Below, in pieces: positions 28,545-36,369 of a stretch of DNA of 64,000 nt. The notes under the pieces are model-generated. The model worked only from the letters and a program-made list of their open reading frames with translations. It did not search any database and was not told where the DNA came from. Both the position numbers and the translations under genes were made by a program. This DNA is from Euzebyella marina (lineage in GTDB: Bacteria; Bacteroidota; Bacteroidia; Flavobacteriales; Flavobacteriaceae), in contig NZ_JACYFK010000007.1 in NCBI RefSeq assembly GCF_014855515.1, positions 1 to 64,000 on the forward strand, written 5' to 3'. Within the stretch, counting starts at the first letter, position 1; every line of letters starts with the position of its first letter.

Positions 28545-28573
28545 AACCTAATTTGTTTACTACAAGATAATCA

Positions 28574-31500
28574 TTAGCTTTTGATTTCCTTTCGTTTAGC
28601 AGATTTAAGCTTAAAAAAGTCTTCGTACTTGGGCTCATCCGAACTTCGGGGATCCGGTTTAAGATGCAATTTTTTAGTCCATATGACATCCATACTGAAG
28701 TGGCCAAATTCTTCCGTAATTTTTCCATAACACGCATATATGCCCCTACCTAGAATTTGATATTTTTCCACAACACCTGGAAAATGTACAGCATCAAAAT
28801 AGTCTCCCTCTTGATCAATAAAGGTGCTTAAACGCATTCTTTTCCCTTGGCTAGTCGTATGAAATCGCGTGTTCACCACATTGCCATAAAGTAACATTTC
28901 CTTCCCTGAGAATCCCGCCATATCCTTCGCTAATGCTTCGGAAAGCAATTTTTCGGATATCAAATCGAAATAATCACACAAGGGAAAACCCAACAATTCC
29001 ATTTCGTCATAGGCATCCTCCAGCCATCCTTGATTAAACGACGGCAATACAAATTTTCTATGGTCAGGCCTGAATAATTGGGGATGGGCCGAGCGCTTAC
29101 CTAGCGCATTCAATTTAAAGGCAGCCTCCCAAAGCAATTCAGGTTTACTTTTTCCAGTAAATCGAAATGCGCCAATACGTACCAAAATAGTTAGCTGTTC
29201 TAAGCTCACGGTTACACGATCCACAAAATCATCCAAGGACTCGAACCTACCGTAAAGTTGACGTTCGGTCAGCAGTCTTTGAACTAATAAGGTTTCAAGA
29301 TTTTTCAAATACCCAAAACCGAGATAAATATTCTTACCCTTGATACAATTGGCATGATCACTGTGATTGATACAGGGGGCGTGAATGATACCCCCACACA
29401 TTCGGGCCTCATGAATATAGTGTTCGCTACTATAAAAACCGCCGCCGTTATTAAGTACGGCTACCATAAACTCCAATGGAAAATAATGTTTAAGGTAAAG
29501 ACTCTGATAGCTCTCTACTGCATAACTAGCCGAATGCCCTTTAGCAAAAGCATAACCCGCAAAACTCGAAATCTGCTCCCAAACTTCATTGATGATTTCC
29601 TCTGAATAACCTCTTTCCATGCAATTGGAACGGAATTTTAACTCGACCGCTTGAAATTCTTCCCTAGAACGAAACTTTCCGCTCATCCCCCTCCGCAATA
29701 CATCGGCCTCCCCAAGATCCAAACCGGCAAATTCATGGGCTACTTTCAGAACATCTTCTTGATAGACCATAACACCATACGTCTCAGGCATAATCTGAGC
29801 CAATATTGGATGCGCTTCTTTACGTCGTTCGGGTTCACGATGTCTGCGGATGAACTCCGTTTTCATCCCTGAGGAAGAAACTCCAGGACGGATGACCGAA
29901 CTGGCCGCTACCAAACTCAAATAGTCCCTTACCTTTAGTTTTTTCATCAAACCTCGCATGGCCGGAGACTCTACATAATAGACTCCAATAGCTTTACCTT
30001 GCGCTAACAGGTTATTCAAATTATCGTCTTTCTTAAACTTCTCAATTTGAGAAATGTCGATTTCAGGTAAATCTGGCCGGTTTTCCTTTACGATTTCAAT
30101 CGCCTCCTTAATTTTTGCTAGGCCTCGTTGTCCCAATATATCAAACTTAAATATTCCAGCATCTTCAGCAATGATCATATCGAATTGTACGGTAGGAAAT
30201 CCTTTTGGGGGCAAATCGGTGGCCGAATAAAAGTGTATAGGCCTCTCAAGAATAAGAATTCCTGCAGAATGAACGCTTAAATGATTGGGCATGCCTTGTA
30301 TGAGCGAACCATATTTTAATACCAAGCGATGTATTTCCTCCATTTTAGACCTATTAAAACTCCCATCACTTAATTGATCGATATCACTTTTGGGGAGTCC
30401 GAAAACTTTTCCCAACTCCCTAACGGTAGCCCGATATTTAAAGGTATTGTAGGTTGCCAAAAGAGCTGCATTAGGGTGTTTTTTGAATATATAGTCAGTG
30501 ATATCATCACGATCTTTCCAGCTAAAATCGATATCAAAGTCAGGAGGTGATGCCCTAAATGGGTTAATGAATCGTTCAAAATATAGGTCCAACTCAATGG
30601 GGTCAACATCGGTAATGCCGATGATATAGGCTACAATACTATTGGCGCCACTCCCCCGCCCAACATGAAAATAGCCCTTATTTTTTGCATAGGTAATGAT
30701 ATCGTGATTGATTAAAAAATAGGAAACAAAATCCATCTCCTGAATGACCTTTAACTCCCTTTGGAGCCGTGCCCTTACTTGATTATTGGCATCAGGGTAA
30801 CGCGAAGGCAAGCCCTCTTGGCATAGGTTCTTTAGGGTATTAAAATCGCTTTCTTTTGACTTTCCAAAAACCTGTAAGTTTTGGGACACTCTTTTGGCTC
30901 CAAACTGAAAGTCTATAGAACATTGCGATAATAGACGCCGTGTATTTTCCCAAATACCGGGTATATGGGCGTATGTGTTCGATAGCTCCTCTAAAGGTAA
31001 CATCCGTTCAGAGGGTCGTCCTTCCTCCGTAGTTTGTAATTTGCTTAGTAAGGTATTATTATCAATGGCACGAAGAAGACGGTGGGCGTTGAAATCACGC
31101 TTATTGCGAAATGTCACAGGTTGTTGTACCACCCATTTTTCAAAGGCCTCGCGATAGGGAGAAAAAGGTAGTCTTCTCAGATTTTCAATGGATATGCCTA
31201 TATATTCATAAGTACGAAAAGTTGTTTTTTGCAATAGCATCAACTGTTCAAAAGGGTAGATGATAAAAACGTTCTCGAATTCTGGGGCTACTTCGGGTAG
31301 TGGCTTTGATTGATGTGAGTGAATGGATAAAAATGAATTAAGTTCCCTAAACCCATCATTGTTTTTGGCTATGCCCAGATACAATTGTTTCGCCCCATTT
31401 CTAAAATCAATCCCGACCATGGGTCTGATACCAAACTCAGGCGCTTTTCGAATAAAATTTAGACAAGCCGAGGTGTTATTGATATCGGTCAATACCAGTT

Positions 31501-31594
31501 CCTTCAATCCACAACCTTTCCCTAACTGGAGCAGATCCAATTCGGAGAAGGTTCCAAAGCGCAAGGAATAATATGTATGACAGTTAAGGTACAT
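28574..31594 (-). CDS. Error-prone DNA polymerase III alpha subunit (DnaE2/ImuC-like)
   Basis: 1006 residues, shorter than replicative DnaE. N-terminal PHP-like domain (1-~270) starts YLNCHTYYSLRFG, where the first metal-binding His is Asn, so it is probably inactive. The C-family polymerase core has GRGSGANSIVAYIIGI, PDFDIDFSWKDRD (catalytic Asp triad near 345) and SVHSAGIL. Helix-hairpin-helix and OB parts follow (KEMLLYGNVVNTRFHTT at about 880). Gene position behind a Y-family polymerase and divergent S24 repressor, 3 bp spacing, marks it as the SOS-induced polymerase of a mutasome rather than the main replicase. No separate imuA-type RecA-like gene is present. Confidence 0.92.
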   Translation of the reverse strand: MYLNCHTYYSLRFGTFSELDLLQLGKGCGLKELVLTDINNTSACLNFIRKAPEFGIRPMVGIDFRNGAKQLYLGIAKNNDGFRELNSFLSIHSHQSKPLPEVAPEFENVFIIYPFEQLMLLQKTTFRTYEYIGISIENLRRLPFSPYREAFEKWVVQQPVTFRNKRDFNAHRLLRAIDNNTLLSKLQTTEEGRPSERMLPLEELSNTYAHIPGIWENTRRLLSQCSIDFQFGAKRVSQNLQVFGKSKESDFNTLKNLCQEGLPSRYPDANNQVRARLQRELKVIQEMDFVSYFLINHDIITYAKNKGYFHVGRGSGANSIVAYIIGITDVDPIELDLYFERFINPFRASPPDFDIDFSWKDRDDITDYIFKKHPNAALLATYNTFKYRATVRELGKVFGLPKSDIDQLSDGSFNRSKMEEIHRLVLKYGSLIQGMPNHLSVHSAGILILERPIHFYSATDLPPKGFPTVQFDMIIAEDAGIFKFDILGQRGLAKIKEAIEIVKENRPDLPEIDISQIEKFKKDDNLNNLLAQGKAIGVYYVESPAMRGLMKKLKVRDYLSLVAASSVIRPGVSSSGMKTEFIRRHREPERRKEAHPILAQIMPETYGVMVYQEDVLKVAHEFAGLDLGEADVLRRGMSGKFRSREEFQAVELKFRSNCMERGYSEEIINEVWEQISSFAGYAFAKGHSASYAVESYQSLYLKHYFPLEFMVAVLNNGGGFYSSEHYIHEARMCGGIIHAPCINHSDHANCIKGKNIYLGFGYLKNLETLLVQRLLTERQLYGRFESLDDFVDRVTVSLEQLTILVRIGAFRFTGKSKPELLWEAAFKLNALGKRSAHPQLFRPDHRKFVLPSFNQGWLEDAYDEMELLGFPLCDYFDLISEKLLSEALAKDMAGFSGKEMLLYGNVVNTRFHTTSQGKRMRLSTFIDQEGDYFDAVHFPGVVEKYQILGRGIYACYGKITEEFGHFSMDVIWTKKLHLKPDPRSSDEPKYEDFFKLKSAKRKEIKS

Positions 31595-31597
31595 CTC

Positions 31598-32809
31598 TTA
31601 TTGCGTTCTATGTGCCAAAACCATAGGTGGTTCACCATTAAAGGCATTATAAAATCTACCTATGGACTTTGCTCCCATCGAGGAAGCTCTCATGACAGTC
31701 TTTTCTCCGAATCTTCTTCGGATATGGTCCATTGCCCCGTATAGGTTGAGCATTTCCTCGGTATCATCAAAAAGATTGATTTGGTAGTTACCGGAAACCA
31801 AATCGCTCATTCGCACCCCCACCAAGCGCAGTAGCAACCGTCTTTGGTACAATTGTTCAAAAAGCTCCAATACTTTCGGAATCAGAATATGATCCGCACT
31901 GGTATAGGGTATTTTAACCTGTTTGGTATAGGTATTGAAATCAGCGTATCTAATCTTAATGGAAATACAGGAGGTCAACTTATCCCCGTTTCGTAAGGCA
32001 AAGCCTAAATTCTCGGCCATGGCCGTTAAAGTCGTTCGCAGCTTGACCATGTCCGTTGTATTCCAAAAGGTTCTTTCCGTTGATATGGACTTTCGTTCGT
32101 GATACTGTATCAATGGGGGTCTATCCATCCCATTGGCCCGACGCCATATCACCTGACCATTTTTGCCAAAGGCGCTGATCATCATTTCCTCGGGCATATC
32201 CTGAATAGTCTTCACCTTAAAGACACCCATGTTTTTAAGGGACTGAAATGTTTTTTCGCCTATGGAAGGTATTTTATGTACCGAAAGGGGGGCCAGGAAC
32301 GATTTCTCCAAACCAAATTCTATCTTCATTTGGTTATTGGGTTTCGCCTCGTTGGTAGCCACTTTTGAGGTTATCTTATTCGAGGATAAGCCAAAAGAAA
32401 TAGGCAGCCCCGTCTCCTTCATGATTCTATGCCGGAGTTCTGTTGCATATTTATAACAACCAAAGAATTTATCCATTCCTGATAAATCGGCATAGAACTC
32501 ATCTACACTGGCCTTTTCAAATAAAGGAACCTGTTCTTTTATGATATCGGTGACTTCTTGAGAGAATTTGGTATACGTACTGGCATTTCCACGGATGACA
32601 TATGCCTCTGGACAAAGTTGCTTGGCCAATTTCATGGCCATACCTGACCGCACGCCAAACTTTCGTGTTTCATAGCTACAGGCCGAGACAACACCACGAT
32701 TGCCTGTACCACCTACTAACACAGGCCGCTTCAAGAGTTTGGAGTCCAATCGCCTTTCACAGGACACAAAAAAAGTATCTAAATCGAGATGTAGAATATT
32801 GCTTTCCAT
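31598..32809 (-). CDS. Y-family DNA polymerase (DinB/ImuB-type)
   Basis: 403 residues. Palm motifs HLDLDTFFVSCERR (residues 6-19) and KASVDEFYADLSG with the catalytic Asp/Glu pair are intact, so it is likely an active translesion polymerase. YSYETRKFGVRSGM-like finger and PSIGEKTFQSLKNMGV (helix-hairpin-helix, about 170) motifs follow, then a little-finger domain. The C-terminus lacks a clear beta-clamp motif. First gene of the SOS operon; a TAATTTTG -7-like box lies just upstream of the start codon next to the operator palindrome. Confidence 0.94.
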   Translation of the reverse strand: MESNILHLDLDTFFVSCERRLDSKLLKRPVLVGGTGNRGVVSACSYETRKFGVRSGMAMKLAKQLCPEAYVIRGNASTYTKFSQEVTDIIKEQVPLFEKASVDEFYADLSGMDKFFGCYKYATELRHRIMKETGLPISFGLSSNKITSKVATNEAKPNNQMKIEFGLEKSFLAPLSVHKIPSIGEKTFQSLKNMGVFKVKTIQDMPEEMMISAFGKNGQVIWRRANGMDRPPLIQYHERKSISTERTFWNTTDMVKLRTTLTAMAENLGFALRNGDKLTSCISIKIRYADFNTYTKQVKIPYTSADHILIPKVLELFEQLYQRRLLLRLVGVRMSDLVSGNYQINLFDDTEEMLNLYGAMDHIRRRFGEKTVMRASSMGAKSIGRFYNAFNGEPPMVLAHRTQ

Positions 32810-32817
32810 AGGACCGA

Positions 32818-32862
32818 CAAAATTAACTACAATTTGTAGTCGCTATTGCTTATATTTGTAGT
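32818..32862. promoter_or_regulatory. Divergent SOS promoter/operator
   Basis: ACTACAA-T-TTGTAGT, a 15-bp palindrome, is centred at 32833 between the mutagenesis operon and the S24 repressor. A second copy of its right arm, TTTGTAGT, begins at 32855, 22 bp (two helical turns) after the first at 32833. On the plus strand TATATTTG (32851-32858), and on the minus strand TAATTTTG (32825-32818), match the Bacteroidota -7 consensus TAnnTTTG, one on each side of the palindrome. The repressor would block both promoters from here. Confidence 0.7.
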
Positions 32863-32865
32863 ATT

Positions 32866-33639
32866 ATGAATTTCATTTCAAAGAACATCCGTCATTTAAG
32901 AGATTTAAAAGGACTTTCCCAGGAGCAGTTGGCCGAAGAATTGGGCATTACCCGATCAAATTTGGGCTCTAAGGAAGAGGGTCGCTCTCAGCCCAATCTA
33001 GATTTACTGATTTCGATTTCTAATTACTTTCGGATTCCTGTAGACATTCTTATCAAAAAGGATTTAACGAAGGCCAAGGATTTTTCATTTATCGAATTGG
33101 GCAATCAAAGGGTATTGTTTCCCATTATGGTAGATTCCGAAAATGAAGATTTGATTGAGGTTGTACCAGTGAAAACTTCTGCCGGTTACTTAGCAGGATA
33201 TGATGATCCCGAATATATAGAGCAATTGGCCAAAATTAAACTTCCTTTTCTACCCACCGGCAAGCACAGGGCCTTTCCCATAAAGGGCGATTCCATGTTA
33301 CCTATGAAAGATGGTGCCTTTGTTATAGGAAAATTTGTGGAGAACAGAAGCGATATTGTAGATGGCAAAACCTATATCCTACTTACCTTAAACAACGGAA
33401 TGGTTTACAAAAGGGTGTACAACCGGATTCATATGAACAACACACTACAATTAGTTTCTGATAATAGCGCCTATGAACCTTATGAAGTAGCTATAGACGA
33501 AGTTTTGGAACTATGGGAATTCACTTGTAGTATCAATACGCAGGAATATTCAGCAGAAGAACTAAAACTTAGCAGCATTGTTCAAATGTTCAACAGCTTA
33601 GGCGTTGAATTGGAAGCTTTGAAAAAGATGATTGGTTGA
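32866..33639 (+). CDS. LexA-like repressor: XRE helix-turn-helix plus S24 autopeptidase
   Basis: 257 residues. N-terminal Cro/C1-type helix-turn-helix (about 5-60; LRDLKGLSQEQLAEELGITR). S24 catalytic domain: self-cleavage sites are possible at A106-G107 (TSAG) or A110-G111 (LAGY), nucleophile S143 in KGDSMLPMKDG and general-base K182 in YKRVY. The combination is the usual SOS-type repressor of Bacteroidetes lacking classical LexA, cleaved when RecA is activated. It diverges from the polymerase operon over a 56-bp interval with operator palindrome and presumably represses both that operon and itself. Confidence 0.93.
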   Translation: MNFISKNIRHLRDLKGLSQEQLAEELGITRSNLGSKEEGRSQPNLDLLISISNYFRIPVDILIKKDLTKAKDFSFIELGNQRVLFPIMVDSENEDLIEVVPVKTSAGYLAGYDDPEYIEQLAKIKLPFLPTGKHRAFPIKGDSMLPMKDGAFVIGKFVENRSDIVDGKTYILLTLNNGMVYKRVYNRIHMNNTLQLVSDNSAYEPYEVAIDEVLELWEFTCSINTQEYSAEELKLSSIVQMFNSLGVELEALKKMIG

Positions 33640-33696
33640 GCACTTGTGATTTAGATTACTATATGTGTGAACACTCCACCAAGGGAGAATCTACCA

Positions 33697-34140
33697 TTAT
33701 AAATCATGTTTGGAGGGAGGAATGGATAGAAGGTATTTCATTTTCTTCCAGAAAAGAATAGCCGTCACATTGGTAGGTCGACTTAAGTCCGCCAACAGCA
33801 TTAAGTTTCTCTTGAACTGTTCAAATTCAGGAAGTCCCATTTTATCCTCATCAATAGGATAATAGGCCATACCCCAATCCGGGAAGTTTCGTTCGTTGAT
33901 ATCGTCCTTGCTGAATAAACTGACTTTAGTATGCCGAGAATCCTTTTTGATATTCTCGTAAAGTTCTTTTACCTTATCTTCAGGACCCTCCAATATCTGT
34001 ATAAATCTTTGGGAATAATACATAAGGCAGCCGGTAATTCCATTTTCAGAATTGAACTGTCGAGCCGTTTTTAAAATGTTTTCGATATCCTCATTTGTAA
34101 TAGTGGGATTAGCCTGGGACTCGTAAGTAAGTGTAAACAT
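33697..34140 (-). CDS. BLUF domain blue-light photoreceptor
   Basis: 147 residues. BLUF signature residues are placed as expected: flavin-contacting Y6 (LTYESQA), N30, Q48 in RFIQILEG and W89 in PDWGMAY; ITGCLMYY provides the second beta-strand. BLUF domains bind FAD and switch hydrogen bonding in blue light. No output domain is present; the roughly 50 residues after W89 form a short C-terminal cap, as in stand-alone BLUF proteins that act through partners. The gene is convergent with the S24 repressor, 57 bp apart, and monocistronic. Whether light input connects to the DNA-damage cassette is untested. Confidence 0.9.
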   Translation of the reverse strand: MFTLTYESQANPTITNEDIENILKTARQFNSENGITGCLMYYSQRFIQILEGPEDKVKELYENIKKDSRHTKVSLFSKDDINERNFPDWGMAYYPIDEDKMGLPEFEQFKRNLMLLADLSRPTNVTAILFWKKMKYLLSIPPSKHDL

Positions 34141-34348
34141 GTAGCAGAATTTGGGCTAAAATTACCTACCTATATTTATAAGAGTAGCCACACATGAATA
34201 AAATTGCAGCATAATTCAAGCATTAAATTATTTGAATTTGCTATAAGAAGATTTTATACTTCAGAAAATATCAGAGGATAGCACTTAATATGGCATTCCC
34301 GGCGCTTCAATATAATCTTTTCAGTCAAGGAAAAAAACTTCCAAAATG

Positions 34349-34483
34349 CTACTTTTTTTTTGACTGTTTTTTATAATTAGCATTCCCTAATTTAAGAATG
34401 GCATCCAGGGTACCTAATAACCCTAGAGAAACATTGGGTTCTATTTTTTTCTTTTTTTTTCGGTGGATGCCTTTCTTCTTCAT
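34349..34483 (-). CDS. Small basic protein (44 residues)
   Basis: The ATG at 34483 opens a 45-codon frame with a very basic N-terminus (MKKKGIHRKKKKK), a plausible amphipathic middle (EPNVSLGLLGTLDAILKLGN) and a KKQSKKK tail. The middle is well balanced and does not look like a chance AT-rich frame. A nucleic-acid or membrane-associated peptide would fit. No family recognised. It lies alone between the BLUF gene and the hairpin-rich region. Confidence 0.42.
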   Translation of the reverse strand: MKKKGIHRKKKKKIEPNVSLGLLGTLDAILKLGNANYKKQSKKK

Positions 34484-34672
34484 CTACACATAAATTTTCA
34501 GCTGAATGCCATATGAAAGAGATCTTGCAAGAATAATCCTTAGCATATCGAGGGGGTTATCCGATTTTTTCATAAATGTAAAAAATACTTTAGAAGTATT
34601 ATTGCAAGCCAAAGTTAAAGTATGATTTTCGTAGAGTTATTCAAAAAATGAGGTGCTGAATTCAAATAAGAA

Positions 34673-34798
34673 AAGGCCAGATGAATCTGACCTTCCATTA
34701 ATCAGCTAAAAGATAAAATCCTCATATTAGGTCCAAGCTCCCCAGCGAAACCTAATAAATGCTACTCTTTTAGATAATTACTCATGTCCACTAAATTC
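34673..34798 (-). ncRNA. Candidate small RNA with terminator hairpin
   Basis: Minus strand: a TTAGGT/ACCTAA stem (34755-34727) containing GCT/AGC inside precedes an AAGGTCAGA-TTCA-TCTGGCCTT hairpin (34694-34673) followed by a T-rich tail TTCTTATTTG. In that hairpin one pair is U-G on the minus strand but C-A on the plus strand, which favours transcription of the minus strand. No promoter was recognised. Confidence 0.35.
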
Positions 34799-34825
34799 AA
34801 AAGGTCAGAATTAACCTGACCTTTT
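34799..34825 (-). terminator. Hairpin AAAAGGTCAG/CTGACCTTTT
   Basis: Perfect 10-bp inverted repeat with a 7-nt loop. Its sequence resembles the hairpin at 34673-34694 (shared AAGGTCAG-TT core). T tracts sit on both sides, so it could terminate either strand; the minus-strand reading continues into a T-rich stretch. Confidence 0.5.
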
Positions 34826-34974
34826 GTGTGGGGATAATTTATACCTAAACCAGCTAATCTTTAAAACTGCACAGAATTAAATCACTAAATGCTAGAAAGG
34901 TTATAATGAAACGCCTCCTAACCTGCATTATTTTATGATTATTATCCTTTCTTTTAATCCAACCTCTGTAAAAT

Positions 34975-35013
34975 TTTACCATAAATTTCACTGAAAGTTT
35001 CAGTAATGGTAAA
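34975..35013. repeat. Long two-part hairpin
   Basis: Outer arms TTTACCAT/ATGGTAAA (8 bp) enclose inner arms ACTGAAA/TTTCAGT (7 bp, single-base centre). It is 57 bp past the stop of the BRCT-like gene on the same strand. It may be a terminator, an RNA structure or a protein site. The remainder of 34484-35069 carries no gene. Confidence 0.5.
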
Positions 35014-35069
35014 TTAATAATTATAATTAATCAACTTTTAAGCTCTATATCAAGAGATTATACTTAAAT

Positions 35070-35303
35070 TCAACTAGATAGATGTTGTAGTAAAATATCC
35101 GAATTGATGATCATAACATCCATCTGTTTTGCTAATTCAACATCTCCTTTCTCATAATCACTTCCGATAAAAAGTATATCCAAATTGATATTTATTTGAT
35201 TTTGGAGAATGGCACCGCGTACCTTTAATTCTTCTTTCGTCCAAGGGTCAAAATTTCCTGATAAAAAAATCTTTTTTCCATTTAGATAATTGTCCCTCAT
35301 CAC
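35070..35303 (-). CDS. Small BRCT-like protein
   Basis: 77 residues: LNGKKIFLSGNFDPWTKEEL, LKVRGAILQNQININLDILFIG and ELAKQMDVMIINSDILLQHL. This follows the BRCT pattern of NAD-dependent ligases and related proteins: a GKxFxxTG-like first strand, alternation of alpha and beta, a D-L--G strand end and a final helix. BRCT domains bind DNA ends or phosphopeptides. Free-standing BRCT proteins are uncommon, and this one lies between the SOS cassette and the conjugation genes. The assignment rests on pattern recognition alone. Confidence 0.55.
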   Translation of the reverse strand: MMRDNYLNGKKIFLSGNFDPWTKEELKVRGAILQNQININLDILFIGSDYEKGDVELAKQMDVMIINSDILLQHLSS

Positions 35304-35482
35304 CTTATAAGTATAGATTTAGTAAACAACCTGTGGTCTCGCATAATAAACTATTGCAATATCGCCAAACTATGTTTTATAATCCTGTACTTTAAGGAGC
35401 CTTTACCACGACATTGCTTTTGGGCTGTGATTCCAAACTAAAAATAGAGATAGATAAAACATACAATTTGCCTTATAATCAA

Positions 35483-35998
35483 TTATTTATGATAATATTT
35501 TTGCCCATAGGACTTTATTTTACTCTTGGCTATTTTCATATCGCGTTGTAACCGAATCATCAATAATTTTCGGAAGTACCAGATAACCAAGAGGGACAAC
35601 AATGAACTTCCTATAGCATACCACTCCAAATAATTATCATCTACAATCCTATGATCTTTAAAAACAAAATATAGTTGTAAAAAGTAGCAGTAAAATGGAA
35701 TGATTAGAATGATATTGAACCAACGAATGGCCAATGCTGTCAGTAGCAATAAAGGAGAAATAGTTTGAGATATCAACCAGATATAAAAAGAGAAATCCAT
35801 CCCTATGGCTTCAAATTTCTGTAACATTCCAAACTGAATATCAAAATGTAAAAAAACCTTGTCCAAATAGAGCACTAATCCGGACAAGGCAACTAATATA
35901 TAACTAACTAAGGATGAAATTCTAATTATCCCCGGGTCGTTTCTTTCCTTTGGAAAGATCAACGCTTTCAATTTGATAACTTGGATTTTTCTGATCAT
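35483..35998 (-). CDS. Unknown membrane protein at the end of the tra operon
   Basis: 171 residues with four predicted membrane helices (about 28-46, 68-88, 92-114 and 128-146) and a Lys-rich tail (KIAKSKIKSYGQKYYHK). It follows a small lipoprotein gene on the same strand and overlaps its 3' end in another frame by about 77 bp, if the ATG at 35998 is used. It comes after traN, where other conjugative elements have traO to traQ, but no similarity to those is evident. A role in mating-pair stabilisation or exclusion is possible but unsupported. Confidence 0.6.
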   Translation of the reverse strand: MIRKIQVIKLKALIFPKERNDPGIIRISSLVSYILVALSGLVLYLDKVFLHFDIQFGMLQKFEAIGMDFSFYIWLISQTISPLLLLTALAIRWFNIILIIPFYCYFLQLYFVFKDHRIVDDNYLEWYAIGSSLLSLLVIWYFRKLLMIRLQRDMKIAKSKIKSYGQKYYHK

Positions 35999-36080
35999 CT
36001 ATGACTCCTTCTTCAATACTATCTGCTGTACATGAAGAAAAAAGAATCATCAAAAAAATTGTAAAAATTAAATTTTTCAT
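35922..36080 (-). CDS. Small lipoprotein
   Basis: 52 residues from the ATG at 36080: MKNLIFTIFLMILFSSC, a lipoprotein signal peptide with the Cys at residue 17 in a SSC lipobox, then an acidic short mature part (TADSIEEGVIDDQKNP) and a basic tail. It is too short for most gene finders. The sequence from the Cys onward is only about 36 residues. It lies between traN and the four-helix membrane gene. Lysis-protein-like or VirB7-like lipoproteins of this size are frequent in conjugation operons; that is an analogy. Confidence 0.65.
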   Translation of the reverse strand: MKNLIFTIFLMILFSSCTADSIEEGVIDDQKNPSYQIESVDLSKGKKRPGDN

Positions 36081-36369
36081 AATCTACTAATTTATGGTTA
36101 AAAACCTGAAAATTAGAGATTTTACTTATTCTTTTTCTAAGTATTGAAAAGGCTTTATTAAAAAGTTGTTCAAACAAAGTTATCATTACGAAGGACAAAT
36201 GGTGCGAGAACAACCCCATAAATTCTGGGGTTTTTCTATGTCCAATGGAATTCTATTGGAAATGATTAAATGGAGTTTGCAATGTAATCATATTCATTAC
36301 AATCATTATTGGTGGATGTAGAGGTGTGCTACCGAGTTCAAAAAACACTTGGCTAAAGGCTACCATTTC

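Noticed and set aside
34672-34700. Possible 27-codon minus-strand frame starting at the hairpin
   Set aside because: It consists largely of the hairpin sequence; a terminator explains it better.
36019-36219. 66-residue minus-strand frame
   Set aside because: Overlaps the better supported lipoprotein gene in another frame, and has low-complexity Phe-rich content.
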